NCBI RefSeq assembly: GCF_963576675.1
Contig: NC_088910.1
Location: 108,528,807-108,592,806, forward strand
Length of the DNA: 64,000 nt
From: Euphorbia lathyris
Lineage: Eukaryota; Streptophyta; Magnoliopsida; Malpighiales; Euphorbiaceae
Direction of reading: 5' to 3'
Within the stretch, counting starts at the first letter, position 1. Every line of letters starts with the position of its first letter. Position numbers and translations under genes: made by a program. Below, one piece after another: positions 10,647 through 21,515 of this stretch. The notes below the pieces were generated by a model. It was not told where the DNA came from. It saw only the letters and a list, made by a program, of their open reading frames with translations, and searched no databases.

Positions 10647-10905
10647 CAATGGGCGACGCCCAAAAAAAATTGGGCGTCGCCCATTGTGGTTGGGCGGCCG
10701 CCCAACCTAGTGTTGGGCTACCACCCAACCTTGTTGGGCGGCCGCCCAACAATGTTGGGCGATCGCCCAACTTTCGTTGGGCGATCGCCCAACGGCGTTG
10801 GGCGAGCGCCCAACGCGAGGTTGGGCGCCCGCGCCCAATCCTCATCGGGCATCCGCCCGACGCGTTGGGCGTTCGCCCGACGTGGTTGGGTGCCCGCCCG
10901 GCGAC
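10647..10905. repeat. Array of GC-rich palindromes (TTGGGCG/CGCCCAA) upstream of the TATA box
   Basis: About ten inverted repeats lie side by side. The first has 18-nt arms (from ACAATGGGCGACGCCCAA) around an A-run. The next ones are TTGGGCGGCCGCCCAA (twice), TTGGGCGATCGCCCAA (twice), TTGGGCGAGCGCCCAA, and forms with TCGGGC or GGGTGCCCGCCC. The array is strikingly GC-rich against its AT-rich surroundings. The right LTR has the same array with a different set of units (26018-26275). The repeated TGGGC word resembles plant site II elements, which is inference only. Confidence 0.85.
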
Positions 10906-11318
10906 CCTCGGGGCGTGCCCCGCGCCGTCGGACGCGTGCACTCCGTGGCCACTGAGCGCGCGTTCCGCGCAGCCAGACGCTCGCACGTCGCGGCCGCCGA
11001 ACGCGCGCCTTACGCTGCCAGGCACGTGCGCTCAACGGCCCACGAGGGTGCGCACCGCCAGCGGTCCCAGGCATTGCTCGGACGTCGAGAGCGTGCCACT
11101 CGCGGTGCGTCCGACGGACACCGCGCGCACGTCTCGAGCCGTCAAGCGGGCGTTCGACCATCGTCGTCCGCGTGCGGGATGCCGTTGCGTGCCCGTGCCG
11201 TGCCGTTAATTTTCCTCAGCTTATTATTCTTTATATATTTTTCAAAACTTCCGGAATCAATCGCTTCGACCGTCTTGTTTCAGGTTTTCGTCACAGGTCC
11301 TCCGACTCGGTGTCTACA
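10906..11318 (-). other. GC-rich start of U3
   Basis: GC-rich non-coding sequence to 11210, then ordinary sequence to the LTR end. Long open frames cross this part on both strands, but they are a by-product of high GC and contain only R, P, G and A-rich text. On the minus strand the LTR opens TGTAGACACCGAGTCGGAGG. Confidence 0.6.
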
Positions 11319-11336
11319 GTTGCCCCTACTTTTCTA
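11319..11336 (-). other. Polypurine tract of the 19-kb element
   Basis: On the minus strand AGAAAAGTAGGGGCAAC lies immediately before the LTR start TGTAGACACC. Position and composition fit the PPT of Tat/Ogre-lineage elements. Confidence 0.75.
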
Positions 11337-11511
11337 TTTTGACAGTGATGTGTGTGGTTCGAAAACGTTTTTTGCTAACGTAACACATGCAATGTAAAAC
11401 ATATAAAAGTAAAAGACACGTAACGAGTAGGAGGGAACATACCTGACCTTTGCGCTGCGCGCTCCGGCGTTGTTCTCTGACCTTTTCAGACTCTGCTTCG
11501 AGCTGCACCCT

Positions 11512-11985
11512 AATTCACGACTGCGGGGATAATGGCTAAACAGCTACCCTATTTCAAGATTGCGGGGATAATGGCTAAATAGCTACTCTATTTGTGACTG
11601 CGGGGATAATGGCTAAACAGCTACCCTATTTCAAGATTGTGGGGATAATGGCTAAACAGCTACCCTATTTCAAGATTGCGGGGATAATGGCTAAACAGCT
11701 ACCCCATTTCAAGATTGCGGGGATAATGGCTAAACAGCTACCCTATTTCAAGATTGCGGGGATAATGGCTAAACAGCTACCCTATTTCAAGATTGCGGGG
11801 ATAATGGCTAAACAGCTACCCCATTTCAAGATTACGGGGATAATGGCTAAATAGCTACCCTAGTTTGTGATTGCGGGGATAATGGCTAAATAGCTACCCT
11901 GATTTTACGATTGCGGGGATAATGGCTAAATAGCTACCCAATTTTACGACTGCGGGGATAATGGCTAAATAGCTACCCTAGTTTG
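11512..11985. repeat. 39-bp tandem array, subfamily A
   Basis: About 12 copies of a 39-bp unit containing GCGGGGATAATGGCTAAAC and AGCTACCCTATTTC. The unit length is a multiple of three, so an 86-aa repetitive frame (unit AGIMAKQLPYFKI) stays open. I do not regard it as a gene. The array lies between the gag frame and the PPT, that is in the 3' untranslated part of the element. Confidence 0.9.
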
Positions 11986-13110
11986 TGATTATGAGTCAGA
12001 TGGCTCAAAAGCAACTCCGATCTGCGACCGTGAGTCAGATGGCTCAAAAGCAACTCCGATCTACGACCATGAGTCAAATGGCTCAAAAGCAACTCCGGTC
12101 TGCGGCCGCGAGTCAGATGGCTCAAAAGCAACTCCGATCTACGACCGTGAGGCAAATGGCTCAAAAGCAACTCCAGTCTGCGATCGTGAGTCAGATGGCT
12201 CGAAAGCAACTCCGGTCTGCGACCGTGAGTCAGATGGCTCAAAAGCAACCCTGGTCCACGACCGCGGGTAAAATGGCTCAAAAGCAACCCTGGTCTCTAA
12301 ATCGACCGCAGGCATAATGGCTCAATAGTAACTCCAGTCTGCGACCGTGAGTCAGATGGCTCAAAAGCAACTCCGGTCTGCGACCATGAGTCAAATGGCT
12401 CAAAAGCAACTTCGGTCTGCGACCGTGAGTCCGATGGCTCAAAAGCAACTCCGGTCTGAGACCGTGAGTCAGATGGCTCCAAAGCAACCCTGGTCCACGA
12501 CCGCGGGTAAAATGGCTCAAAAGCAACCCTGGTCTCTAAATCTACCGTAGGCGTAATGGCTCAATAGCAACTCCGGTCTGCGACCGTGAGTCAGATGGCT
12601 CAAAAGCAACTCCGGTCTGCGACCGTGAGTCAAATGGCTCAAAAGCAACTCCGGTCTGCGACCGTGAGTCCGATGGCTCAAAAGCAACTCCGGTCTGAGA
12701 CCGTGAGTCAGATGGCTCAAAAGCAACTTCGGTCTGCGACCGTGAGTCAGATGGCTCAAAAGCAACTCCGGTCTGCGACCGAGAGTCAGATGGCTCAAAA
12801 GCAACTCCGGTCTACGACCGTGAGTCAGATGGCTCAAAAGCAACTCCGGTCTGCGACCGCGAGTCAGATGGCTCAAAAGCAACTCCGATCTGCGACCGTG
12901 AGTCAAATGGCTCAAAAGCAACCCTGGTCCACGACCGCGGGTAAAATGGCTCAAAAGCAACCCTGGTCTCTAAATCGACCGCAGGCAAAATGGCTCAATA
13001 GCAACCCTGGTCTCTAAATCGACCGCAGGTAAAATGGCTCAATAGCAACCCTGGTCTCTAAATCGACCGCAGGTAAAATAGCTCTTTCTAGCGACCCTAG
13101 TCTCTAAATC
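11986..13110. repeat. 39-bp tandem array, subfamily B, with higher-order blocks
   Basis: About 28 copies of a 39-bp unit containing GTGAGTCAGATGGCTCAAAA and GCAACTCCGGTCTGCGACC. The ATGGCT-AA-AGC-AC-C skeleton is shared with subfamily A, so both derive from one unit. Blocks end three times with the variant GCGGGTAAAATGGCTCAAAA then CCCTGGTCTCTAAATCGACC (about 12260-12312, 12500-12553, 12935-12985), giving a higher-order structure. Open frames on both strands are repeat artefacts. Confidence 0.9.
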
Positions 13111-13127
13111 GACTGCAGGCGTGTAGT

Positions 13128-13822
13128 GATGCATATAGATGGGTGAATGTAGCCTAGTCTATGGATGCATGTAAACACCTATGTGTGTGTGTGCAAGTGA
13201 CTGTGCGTGTGTTTGAATGTGCATAAGTGTGGCTTATGTGTTTTGCTTTATGCGGATGTATGGACATGTGTGTATGCAAACTATGTATGTGTGGATGAGA
13301 TGGTCGAATGGATTCCCTTTTCATAGGCTGGAGGATTTCGGTAGCTTTAGATCGATAAATGATGCTTCGGGCCATCCCCAAGGTGTGCAAGGACGAGGGT
13401 GAGGATAAGTTTGAAACCAAGGGTTATAAGGATGGGAATTTGGTTTCGATGAGCTTGTGTCAAGGAAAGGTATGTGGCGATGCATAGAGATGGGTGGATG
13501 TAGCCTAATCTATGGATGCATGTAAACACTTATATGTGCGTATGCAGGTGACCGTGCGTGTGTTTGAATGTGCGCACGTGTGGCCTATGTGCTTTGCTTT
13601 ATATGGATGTATGGACATGTGGGAATGCAAACTATGTACATGTGGATGAGATACTCGGATGGATTCCCTTTTCATAGGCTTGGAGGATTTTCGTAGCTTC
13701 AGATCGAGAAATGATGGTTCGGGCCGTCCCCAAGGAGTGCGAGGATGAGGGCGAGGTTAAGTTTGAAACCAAGGGTTGTAAGGATGAGGATTTGGTCTTG
13801 ATGAGCTCATGTCAAAGGGGCT
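13128..13822. repeat. Tandem duplication of a 351-bp segment
   Basis: Two copies start at 13128 and 13479 (GATGCATATAGATGGGTG and GATGCATAGAGATGGGTG). They stay similar to about 13822, sharing GGATTCCCTTTTCATAGGCT and GAAACCAAGGGTT. A GTGTGTG-rich stretch lies early in each. No coding role is evident. Confidence 0.8.
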
Positions 13823-15768
13823 CTCGCTTTTAACCAGAGTTTGATGTATTCATTTTCTCCCTAATTTTTGCTTGAGCTGCCCTTTTCGGGTTTTCAACTC
13901 AACGGGATCTCTCTGATATTCTCTATCTCTCCTTTTGCATGAACTGCCCCTAGGGGTTTTCAATTCATCTTTTCTATACCTCACTGATTTTCTCTATTTC
14001 TCCTTTTGCTTGGATCGCCTCTTTTGAGGTTTTCAATCCAACCTTTTTGTTCAATTTTTCTTCTCCTTTTCTTTCTTTCTTGATTGTGAATGATACCGGA
14101 TAGCACAGGGGGCTTATATCCACGGGCCATTTCTATGCTTATCATTTGACGATGAGTTCATGCCCGATGCCTTCGTTAATGGAGAAGCTTCCGAAGTGAG
14201 ATGGACGTTGATCTGATTGTAGGGCCGTGCCCCCGATTAAAGTTACCATCTTGGCGTAGGTTAGAAGTTGATGCTAGCGTATGCCCCTGCCAACTCGAGG
14301 TGAGATTTCATGTACGCCAAACTAGGGATACTGCCGTTGGGAGTAGCTATGGAGGAGAGACGCTTCGGTCGAAGTTTGACCCTTGAGAGGACCACATAGG
14401 AGCAGAGGAACCAGACTTCATGGAGCATGAGAGAGAGGAATAGTCTTTTTTTTTTTTAGTTTTTTTTTTTTATAGATTTTGGATTGGTTTATGGGTGTTG
14501 GGGTGATTTCAGTTGAGATGGGGTGTTTATTGATGCGGGTGTTTTCATTACAAATGCAACCGTCTAGCTTAAATAAAGCACCTGGCAAAGATACATTGAA
14601 TTGTTTACTGCTCAGTTTATTAACCACTGTCACCAAAGCATGCCCTTTCGGGTTTTCACACTTCAGTTATTTTAACTCTCTCCTTTTACCCCAGAATTTT
14701 CAAATAAGCGCCCCGTGGGGTTTTCACTTATTGGGGTGTCCCTTATTGTTGCATAGGCCGTCCTTTGCGGATTTTCAACCTATCGGGATTTTCTTTCTTT
14801 CTTTTTTTTTTATTTTCATGAGAAGGATTCCTCGGTTCCCTCGAGATTGATTAAAGTTCTGAACTTTGTTGCCGCCTTCGGCTTCCCTTGACTACGCATT
14901 TGATCTTTCTTTGTTACAGTGAGATTTTCTCGTACATTTGATTACACATTTGTTGGACAATGTCAACTGCTCTTGCCACCTTGACGCCTCTTGGCTGATC
15001 ACGTCCGCTTTTGATTTATTTTCTTTTACTTCCGATTGACTTGACTTTGCCCCAGGGCCCTTTTAGCATCATTTTTTTTCTTTTTTCTTCTTCCTTTGTT
15101 TAACTTTGAGTCATCATAAGTCTAACCCTTTCGTTGATCCTGGAACAAAATACCTTATCGCTGATAGGTTAGTTGCCCCCGCCTCGTTCTAAATGGCGCA
15201 CTCCTGTACTTGTGTCCCCCTTTGGGGGGAGAAACCTTTGTCGGTGCCTCAGTGTAAGTATGGCTCTGAGGGCTTGTTGCTTGCTCCATATTTTCTTTTC
15301 TTTTTCTCTCTTTTGGACTTTGTTGATTGTCGCTCAATCTTCTTTTTGGCAAAAGCCGGTGAGAACCCTTCGTTTGATGGGTCTACGCCCGACTTATCAT
15401 CGTAGAGTCAGGGAATCGCTTCTCATGACTTATTTTGTTTTTTTTTTACCCTCTTAATTTTCTCTCTTCAGTGGTTAAGTATTGAGCAATAAGTATATTC
15501 TAGATCTTACGTCCGTGCCATGATAGAAGCGGGAATATCTCAATTGAGTAGATGTCAAATGTAAGTACGTATGTTTAGGATAAATTTGCGGAAACGAAAT
15601 TTCATTGAATTCAAAAGGAGGTTAATAACATCTTGTGGAATAGAAGATAAAATAAAAGACAAGGATAAAGACTACAAGTGCAATCCTCTCTCTCATACTA
15701 CTTCAGGAAGCTTCAAGTTCTCCTGCTTCATAAGTGTCCTCAATCTAGAGAACCTCTTCTTTCGTTTA
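13823..15768 (-). other. Non-coding interior between gag and the repeats
   Basis: In an autonomous relative pol would start here on the minus strand, but I find no protease, RT, RNase H or integrase motif in any frame. The sequence is rich in T and C runs on the plus strand. Apart from the hairpins listed separately I recognise nothing. Confidence 0.6.
13872..14783 (-). repeat. Six dispersed hairpins with a constant TTTTCA bulge and varying stems
   Basis: Sites: 13872-13902, 13939-13968, 14010-14041, 14636-14663 (weak), 14703-14732, 14753-14783. In plus orientation each reads outer arm, two or three bases (CTG or CG), C-rich inner arm, small loop, G-rich inner arm, TTTTCA(A), outer arm. Outer arms pair within each copy but differ between copies: TTGAG/CTCAA, ATGAA/TTCAT, TTGGAT/ATCCAA, AATAAG/CTTATT, ATAGG/CCTAT. 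Inner arms also change in step: CCC/GGG, CCCC/GGGG, CCTC/GAGG. The first three are spaced about 70 bp apart. Confidence 0.75.
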
Positions 15769-16575
15769 TCATGATCCGTGGTAGACCTCACCGTTCAAGG
15801 AACAAGTCGAAGACTTCATCTGCTGAGAAGGATCTGGGTCACTTATCTTCCCAGCTTCGATGAGATCTTGGATTTCATGCTTCAACTTCATGCAAGTGCT
15901 TGTTTCGTGACCATATTTCTGGTGGAAGTGGCAGTAGCCCCTACGTTGGACTAATTCAGTGGTTGGACCTCCCGTGGCTGGTAGGGGATGAAATATATCA
16001 TGCATTTGTAGGCCCTCCAATACTTCTAATAAGGGTTGAGTGAAAGTGGAGAATTCCCTTCCCTCCTTTCTATACTGAGTGGGCGACGGAGGGCGAACAA
16101 CCTTGGTAATCTCATGTCCCCGATGGCGTGGATCTGGTTGTGTTCGTGAAATATGGTGTGAGACTACCCTTGGTGGAGTGAATATTTGTGGATTAACTTG
16201 TGACGCAAGCTGGAACATAGGTTTCTCCATAGCAGCTTTCGGGATCTCCGCAACCAGTGACTCGCTCAGGACCTCCCTGACCAACCTTTTCAGCTCTATC
16301 TTGAATTCATCTGAAGCAAGGATATCGGGAAGAACTCGCTCGATTTCTGCTCTGAGATTGAAATCTCCTATCGTCTCTTGGGAATTTTCAACCCCCTCAT
16401 GCTTAGTATTCTCCGGATCATTAAGAGCACGTTTGAACTCATCAGAAAAGATGTATTTGGCTAAAGCCCCTTGCACACGGCTCTCAAGATTGTGGTTTGA
16501 ATTGCTGGACTGGGCCATGAGTTGGGTTTCTAATAAGGAAAGAGAAAGGATCGGTGAGTGGAGCTTTTTAGGCAT
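15769..16575 (-). CDS. gag-like protein of the 19-kb element (268 aa)
   Basis: A single open frame. A second methionine at 16518 (MAQSSNSNHN) is an equally likely start. The N-terminal two thirds are charged and helical-looking, with a repeated SDEFK theme (IFSDEFKRAL and LASDEFKIEL). Near the C-terminus is YCHFHQKYGHETSTCMKLK followed by EIQDLIEAG, the zinc-knuckle-like ending of Tat/Ogre-lineage Gag proteins. It is short for a full Gag and ends without running into a protease. It is the only coding capacity seen in the element. Confidence is high for a Gag-like origin and low for function. Confidence 0.75.
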   Translation of the reverse strand: MPKKLHSPILSLSLLETQLMAQSSNSNHNLESRVQGALAKYIFSDEFKRALNDPENTKHEGVENSQETIGDFNLRAEIERVLPDILASDEFKIELKRLVREVLSESLVAEIPKAAMEKPMFQLASQVNPQIFTPPRVVSHHISRTQPDPRHRGHEITKVVRPPSPTQYRKEGREFSTFTQPLLEVLEGLQMHDIFHPLPATGGPTTELVQRRGYCHFHQKYGHETSTCMKLKHEIQDLIEAGKISDPDPSQQMKSSTCSLNGEVYHGS

Positions 16576-16900
16576 TATGAATTTTGATGATGCACGTGCG
16601 ATGCGAATGCTAAAGCTATCTACTTGTGCCTCCTATAGATGGATGTATGATTTATGCATGATTCGTGGTCTGCGCTTTATTTCTTACAACATAAACACGA
16701 TTTGACTGGAGCTAAACCCCTTCTTCTTTTTTCTTTTTTTTTTCTTTTTTTTTTACCAGAGCCGTCGGCAGTACTTTGGTCGTTTGTGCAAACTTACCTG
16801 TTTGGAAGTGCCGATGCCTAAAACCATTTCAACTGTTATACACACATTAGTACGAACCCTACAAGTTCACCTTGCAATGCTTTACAAGATGTACAATGTT
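16576..16900 (-). other. Leader sequence upstream of gag
   Basis: A T- and C-rich run (16726-16754) and AT-rich text. No gene is seen. Confidence 0.5.
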
Positions 16901-19900
16901 GAATGACGCTTGACACGACTGACACTTATGAGATTGAGACAACCCTCATGATGAGTAAAGTTCCCTAGGACGCTAGGTATTGGAGGGGTAGCGACATGAG
17001 TGGTGGGAATGACATACTTGGTACATTGATACGACTCACGATCTAAAAAGAACAACCTAAGTGACCATGCATGAGGTGTATGTGAGGGATTGCCATCCTT
17101 GGTGGCAATGACGTACTTCGAAGATAGGCGGTGTTACACGGACTGATGTGACGCTCATGGTATGTCCGAGACTCAAACAGACCGTGATGGAGGCATGCGG
17201 GGCATTTGTCCATAGTTTACTTGGTATCGATACTGATAACAGGGAACCGTCTTTCTGGGAAACACAAGTTTCCTAAAACAGACCGACGTAGAGGGCGTGT
17301 CCTAAACTAGAAGCAAGCGGGATGAGACCACCGCATATGGGGTGTGGGTCAAGGGTTAGTTTAAACCCAAGACGCGAATACGTAGGTGTGCCAACGGAAC
17401 CTTGGCGTGTTATGCAGAAAGTGGTGATGCACGGGACATGCCCTCAATAGGTTAAGGCATAGGGGAGGCTCGAGTGACATATGTGATGTGCGCTAATCGT
17501 CAGCTTCTCCTGGAAAGCAACTATTACGATGATGGGTATTATCTGACGGGATAACGAACACAGAATTCCCGACACTCGAGGTACGAATAGGATGCATATG
17601 TCAACGTACGAGGTACGTGTCAATTATTAACTCCTACTTGGCTCACTAGCATCTTGACATAGTGGTTTGAAACGTGGTGCGTTCAGGAAATACGATGACG
17701 TACTTGGTATGCCTTAGAGGTAGCCAAAAGGCATGATGGGAGTCCCACTTGATATGCCCCCACGATTGACTTATACACAACTCACGAACGATGTGATGGC
17801 TTGATTTTGGAATTTTGACCGTCGCGGGGGAAATCCAACATGTTAGGTATGATACACGAACACGGTACGCATACGACACACGTATTATCTGACCAACTTT
17901 GGGTATAGATGAAGCACACCTCCTAACAACATTGGAGGTGTCAACTAGATACGATACCAACATGCAGGATGCGGTCCAAGGATTAACTCAAGATAGAGAC
18001 ACACATACCTCGATGAATTCACGGACATCGGTGCATCTGGTAGAATAAGAGGTGTCCTAATCCTATCGAGGTACCAACGAGATGGAAACGACGACTTACC
18101 TGGGATGTGTCAAAGGTCAATTTGTTTCATAGCACAAACCCGATGACAATATGTTTTATGAGAATCCCTAAAGATCTTATGTGGATATTTACGACGTATA
18201 GGATTCATCACCGATATTTGAGATGACTAGGACCTATTACTATGAACAACTCGAGGAGCAACGGGGACGCACACCAAGACCTTCGAGGTAAGTGCCAAAT
18301 GTTGGATTCAGCCGCGGTATGAACAACTCGATACTACTGATGCGAGTGAGACCCAAATAGCGACACATAGGGCATATGTCTCCGACTCGTGGAGTTTGGG
18401 GGCACATAGACAACGGTACCAATGATGTAGGGGGAGCGTGTCGAGGGTTTGACAATATAAACAAACCGCTGTTTGAGGCACACTCAAAACATGAGTGACG
18501 ACTTACAGGGCGTACGTCAAGAGTTTGATAGGAGCCTCACGACATGAATGACTCAGTGTGTCAAGGGATGAGCGGGATCCTCGAGACAGCCCATAGGGCA
18601 CATGCCTAAGAGTATGACTTGGACTCGATGACATGAATCACTCTATACGACAGGTACGGGCCAAAAGTTCAACTTGAACTTGTCGATACAAATGACTCGA
18701 CATTGGAGGTGCAAGCAAGATGCACATGATGACATATATGAACTTTCCCCAGATTCGACTTGAACTTAAATGACATGAGTGACTCGACATTTGACATGCG
18801 AACCAGACGTACCAAACCGCGTATGTGGGTGTGTGCTATAAGCTTAACCCTGACTGGACGGTATAAATGACTCAGTCTTCGACATGTGAGTAAGGTGCGA
18901 GGGATGACATACGGAACGTGTGTCAAAGGCGGATCCAAAATTGGATAGCCTAATGACATATTCGTGGACTGCAAATATTTCTGATGACAAGGCGACATGT
19001 GGGGCGCGTTTTGACAAGGCCCGTCCAGCGACCAAAGCGTAAGCGGTGACATACGGGATATGCACCGAAAGCCGATATGTGTTTGAAGCACTAGTGTCAC
19101 ATGTTTTGGAATACTGACGTGTTACGATATATGGTGACACACCTGTTACGTCTCATATTGATTTGGCTGTTTTGAAGATGTGACGGGGCATCTCAAGAAG
19201 ACCAAGGATGCGTGGGTTACCTTAGTACAATGACGTGTTGATATACAAGGTACGACTGAGAGTACCAATGGGGTGTGGTGATGACCTACTAGCCAAGCGG
19301 TTAGTACAATAACGCACAGATTCATTAGATGTGACGAGGCGACATATAAGGCGCCACTTAAAGCGCGAATGTGACGCCGCGACTTCGTGTGAAGCGTGCA
19401 TCAGAGGGTCAATGTGAACCTGGGGTCCGGACAGTGGGATGACGTAAATACGAGGGGACGCTATGACGACCCACATGCCGCACCTAAAGGTACAAATGGG
19501 AAGCATGGACAACACACCAGCCAAGGGTTCATTTCGAAGTTCAGGGTATTGCCCATAGTTCTGAAATACGGAGGTGCTACGTATGGGTTACCTCTCCAGA
19601 TGCGAATGGCGACGGGTAAACGAGATTCATACGAAACAGTTCACTCGACCCTAAGTTTTCGATCCTACAACCACGTAATTTTGGAGTATAGGTTCATGGC
19701 ACACCGACACACGTGGCATGTCTTAGCGTACGAAGGTCATGATGGAAACCTACGAGGTGAGGGGCATGGATAATACAACAACGTAATTTGGAATCACCTG
19801 GGCATTATGTATAGCGCGGCGACATCCGTGGGTATGTCTTGAGATACGAAAGGGAGGTGACGACGACCCGTGAGATTATGGTTCCATTTGAGATCAAGGT

Positions 19901-21515
19901 ACCAGTCATAATCTTGATATGTGTTGGCTAAGGCGTAGCGACATACATGGTATGTCTTGTGGCGTAAGTAGGACGTGTGTGAGACATGTGACGAATGGTT
20001 AATTCGAGTCTCGGGGGGAACCGATGCCATGACAATGTTTTTTTTTTTTTTGAACTATCGATAAGTTGTAAGTGACGTGGCGACACACATAGTATGTCTC
20101 GAGTCGACCATGCGGAAAGTGAACGGAATTTTCCCCACGATGTGAATGTTAGGACAACAAGGTACGACCACCAAGCAGTTTGGTATTGTTAACCATGACA
20201 GAGGGAGGCGGAGTACGTCACGACATATGGGATATGTCTCCGGATGACTTAAACACGATGGCGAAGGTGCGTGTGGTAGGTCACGATGCAGGCGGTATAC
20301 CCCCTAATGGTATGAACGGGATGATAAAGATATGTCCGACCTATCCCACGCAAAGTATAACCTGGCGAAGACGTAGAGAACACCTCGGGGTCTAGAGGTA
20401 GACCACTTGACGGGTATGCAAGACCTGGTAAAGACGTGCGAGATTCATCATGACATACGGGGTATGTCTTTCATTAGGCACCTAACAAGGTGAGAACTCA
20501 AGTCGTGACATGTGGGGTATGGCTCTGGACTAGTGTATCTGATATGGACGACGCATTTGTGACCTATCACGATGTGCGACCTTGACAATGCCTGAATGTA
20601 CGCGGTGCACGGTGGCGTATCGAGTACACGTCTTGACTAGCGTATAGCTGACGTGATGGAGACGCATAGGACATTCCACGATATGGAAGATGGGACGGGG
20701 TAAGGATGTCTGGGCTACGCCACAGCTCAAATGGTATGCCTTCCGTCTAACATACATAACATGGTGAACAAGCACCGGATATGCCCTGACATATGGGGTA
20801 TGCAACTCATGCCCCTTGCTTGGCGCAAGGAATGAGGCGAAGATGTACATGATGCGTTATGACACACATGGTACCCCTTCTGGCCGGTGTGTAATGACGT
20901 GGTAAAGACACCAGGGATGGATCATAATATACGAGGCACGACAGGGAAAGGACATGTGGTATACATCATAGCATAACGGGTACACCCCTTGATCAGTGTC
21001 TGAATGATTAATGGAAAATGCATGGGGGTGCGTTACGTCCTCAGGGGTACGACAAAGTAAAGATGTAAGGAATACGTCACCACATGACAGGTGGGACTTC
21101 TGACGGGTGGACGCGTGATGACACAACACTGCAAGGACATAGGGGATACGTCACGAGAGAACAGTACGCCTCTTGACAGGGTAAGGACATATTGGAGGTG
21201 CCATGACATACGGGGTATGCCAAAACCAAGGCGTAGGGGATACGCTATGACATAATGGTTGTACCTTTTGACTGGTGCCTACGATACTGGAAAAATGTAC
21301 GAGGTACGCTACCATACACATAGTATGCTAAGGCAAAGACGCCTAGGATACGTCACGACATAATGGACATGCCTCCTAGCTAGCCTACAAACGACACGGT
21401 GAAGACGCGCGAGACGTGCCAAGGTCGCATAGGATGCGTCCCAACACATAGGTATGACAAGGCAAAGACGTATGGGATACGTCACGACATAACTAGTATG
21501 CCTCCTGAATGACAC
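16900..21515. repeat. Degenerate palindromic satellite (GACATA...TATGTC) in the leader
   Basis: At least 25 degenerate copies of a near-palindromic word resembling GACATACGGGGTATGTC are spread over 4.6 kb at 40-120 bp spacing. Clear examples are near 18361, 18500, 18900, 19045, 19820, 19935, 20078, 20220, 20448, 20785, 21205 and 21480. Copies change on both sides, e.g. GACG...CGTC near 18500 and TGACA...TGTCA near 18903. Between copies the text is rich in ACG, CGA and GTA words. No frame over 143 aa exists and none resembles a known protein. Confidence 0.65.

Larger units (their letters stand above)
7540..11318 (-). repeat. 3' LTR of the 19-kb element (3.78 kb, with RTE insertion)
   Basis: This LTR matches 23632-26693 along its length, with roughly 1 to 1.5 percent differences by eye. 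It has an extra 0.78-kb RTE insertion (8615-9399), a missing 28-bp segment near 9510 and a different copy number in the GC-rich palindrome array. On the minus strand U3 starts TGTAGACACCGAG at 11318, the palindrome array follows, then a TATA box CCTATATAAG at 10621-10630. The stretch after the TATA box (R plus U5, about 2.3 kb without the RTE) is unusually long. Confidence 0.9.

Noticed and set aside
10560..11397. Overlapping open frames of up to 206 aa on both strands in the GC-rich part of the left LTR, and the same at 25932-26817
   Set aside because: They exist on both strands over palindromic GC-rich DNA, have R/P/G/A-rich low-complexity text and no family resemblance. They are a composition effect.
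11594..13017. Repetitive frames on both strands in the 39-bp arrays
   Set aside because: The 39-bp unit is a multiple of three, so any stop-free unit stays open. No start context or domain.
11512..13110. CRISPR-like array
   Set aside because: Repeats are contiguous without unique spacers, and the genome is eukaryotic.
13189..13260. GT-rich stretch as an independent microsatellite
   Set aside because: It is part of a 351-bp segment that is duplicated as a whole.
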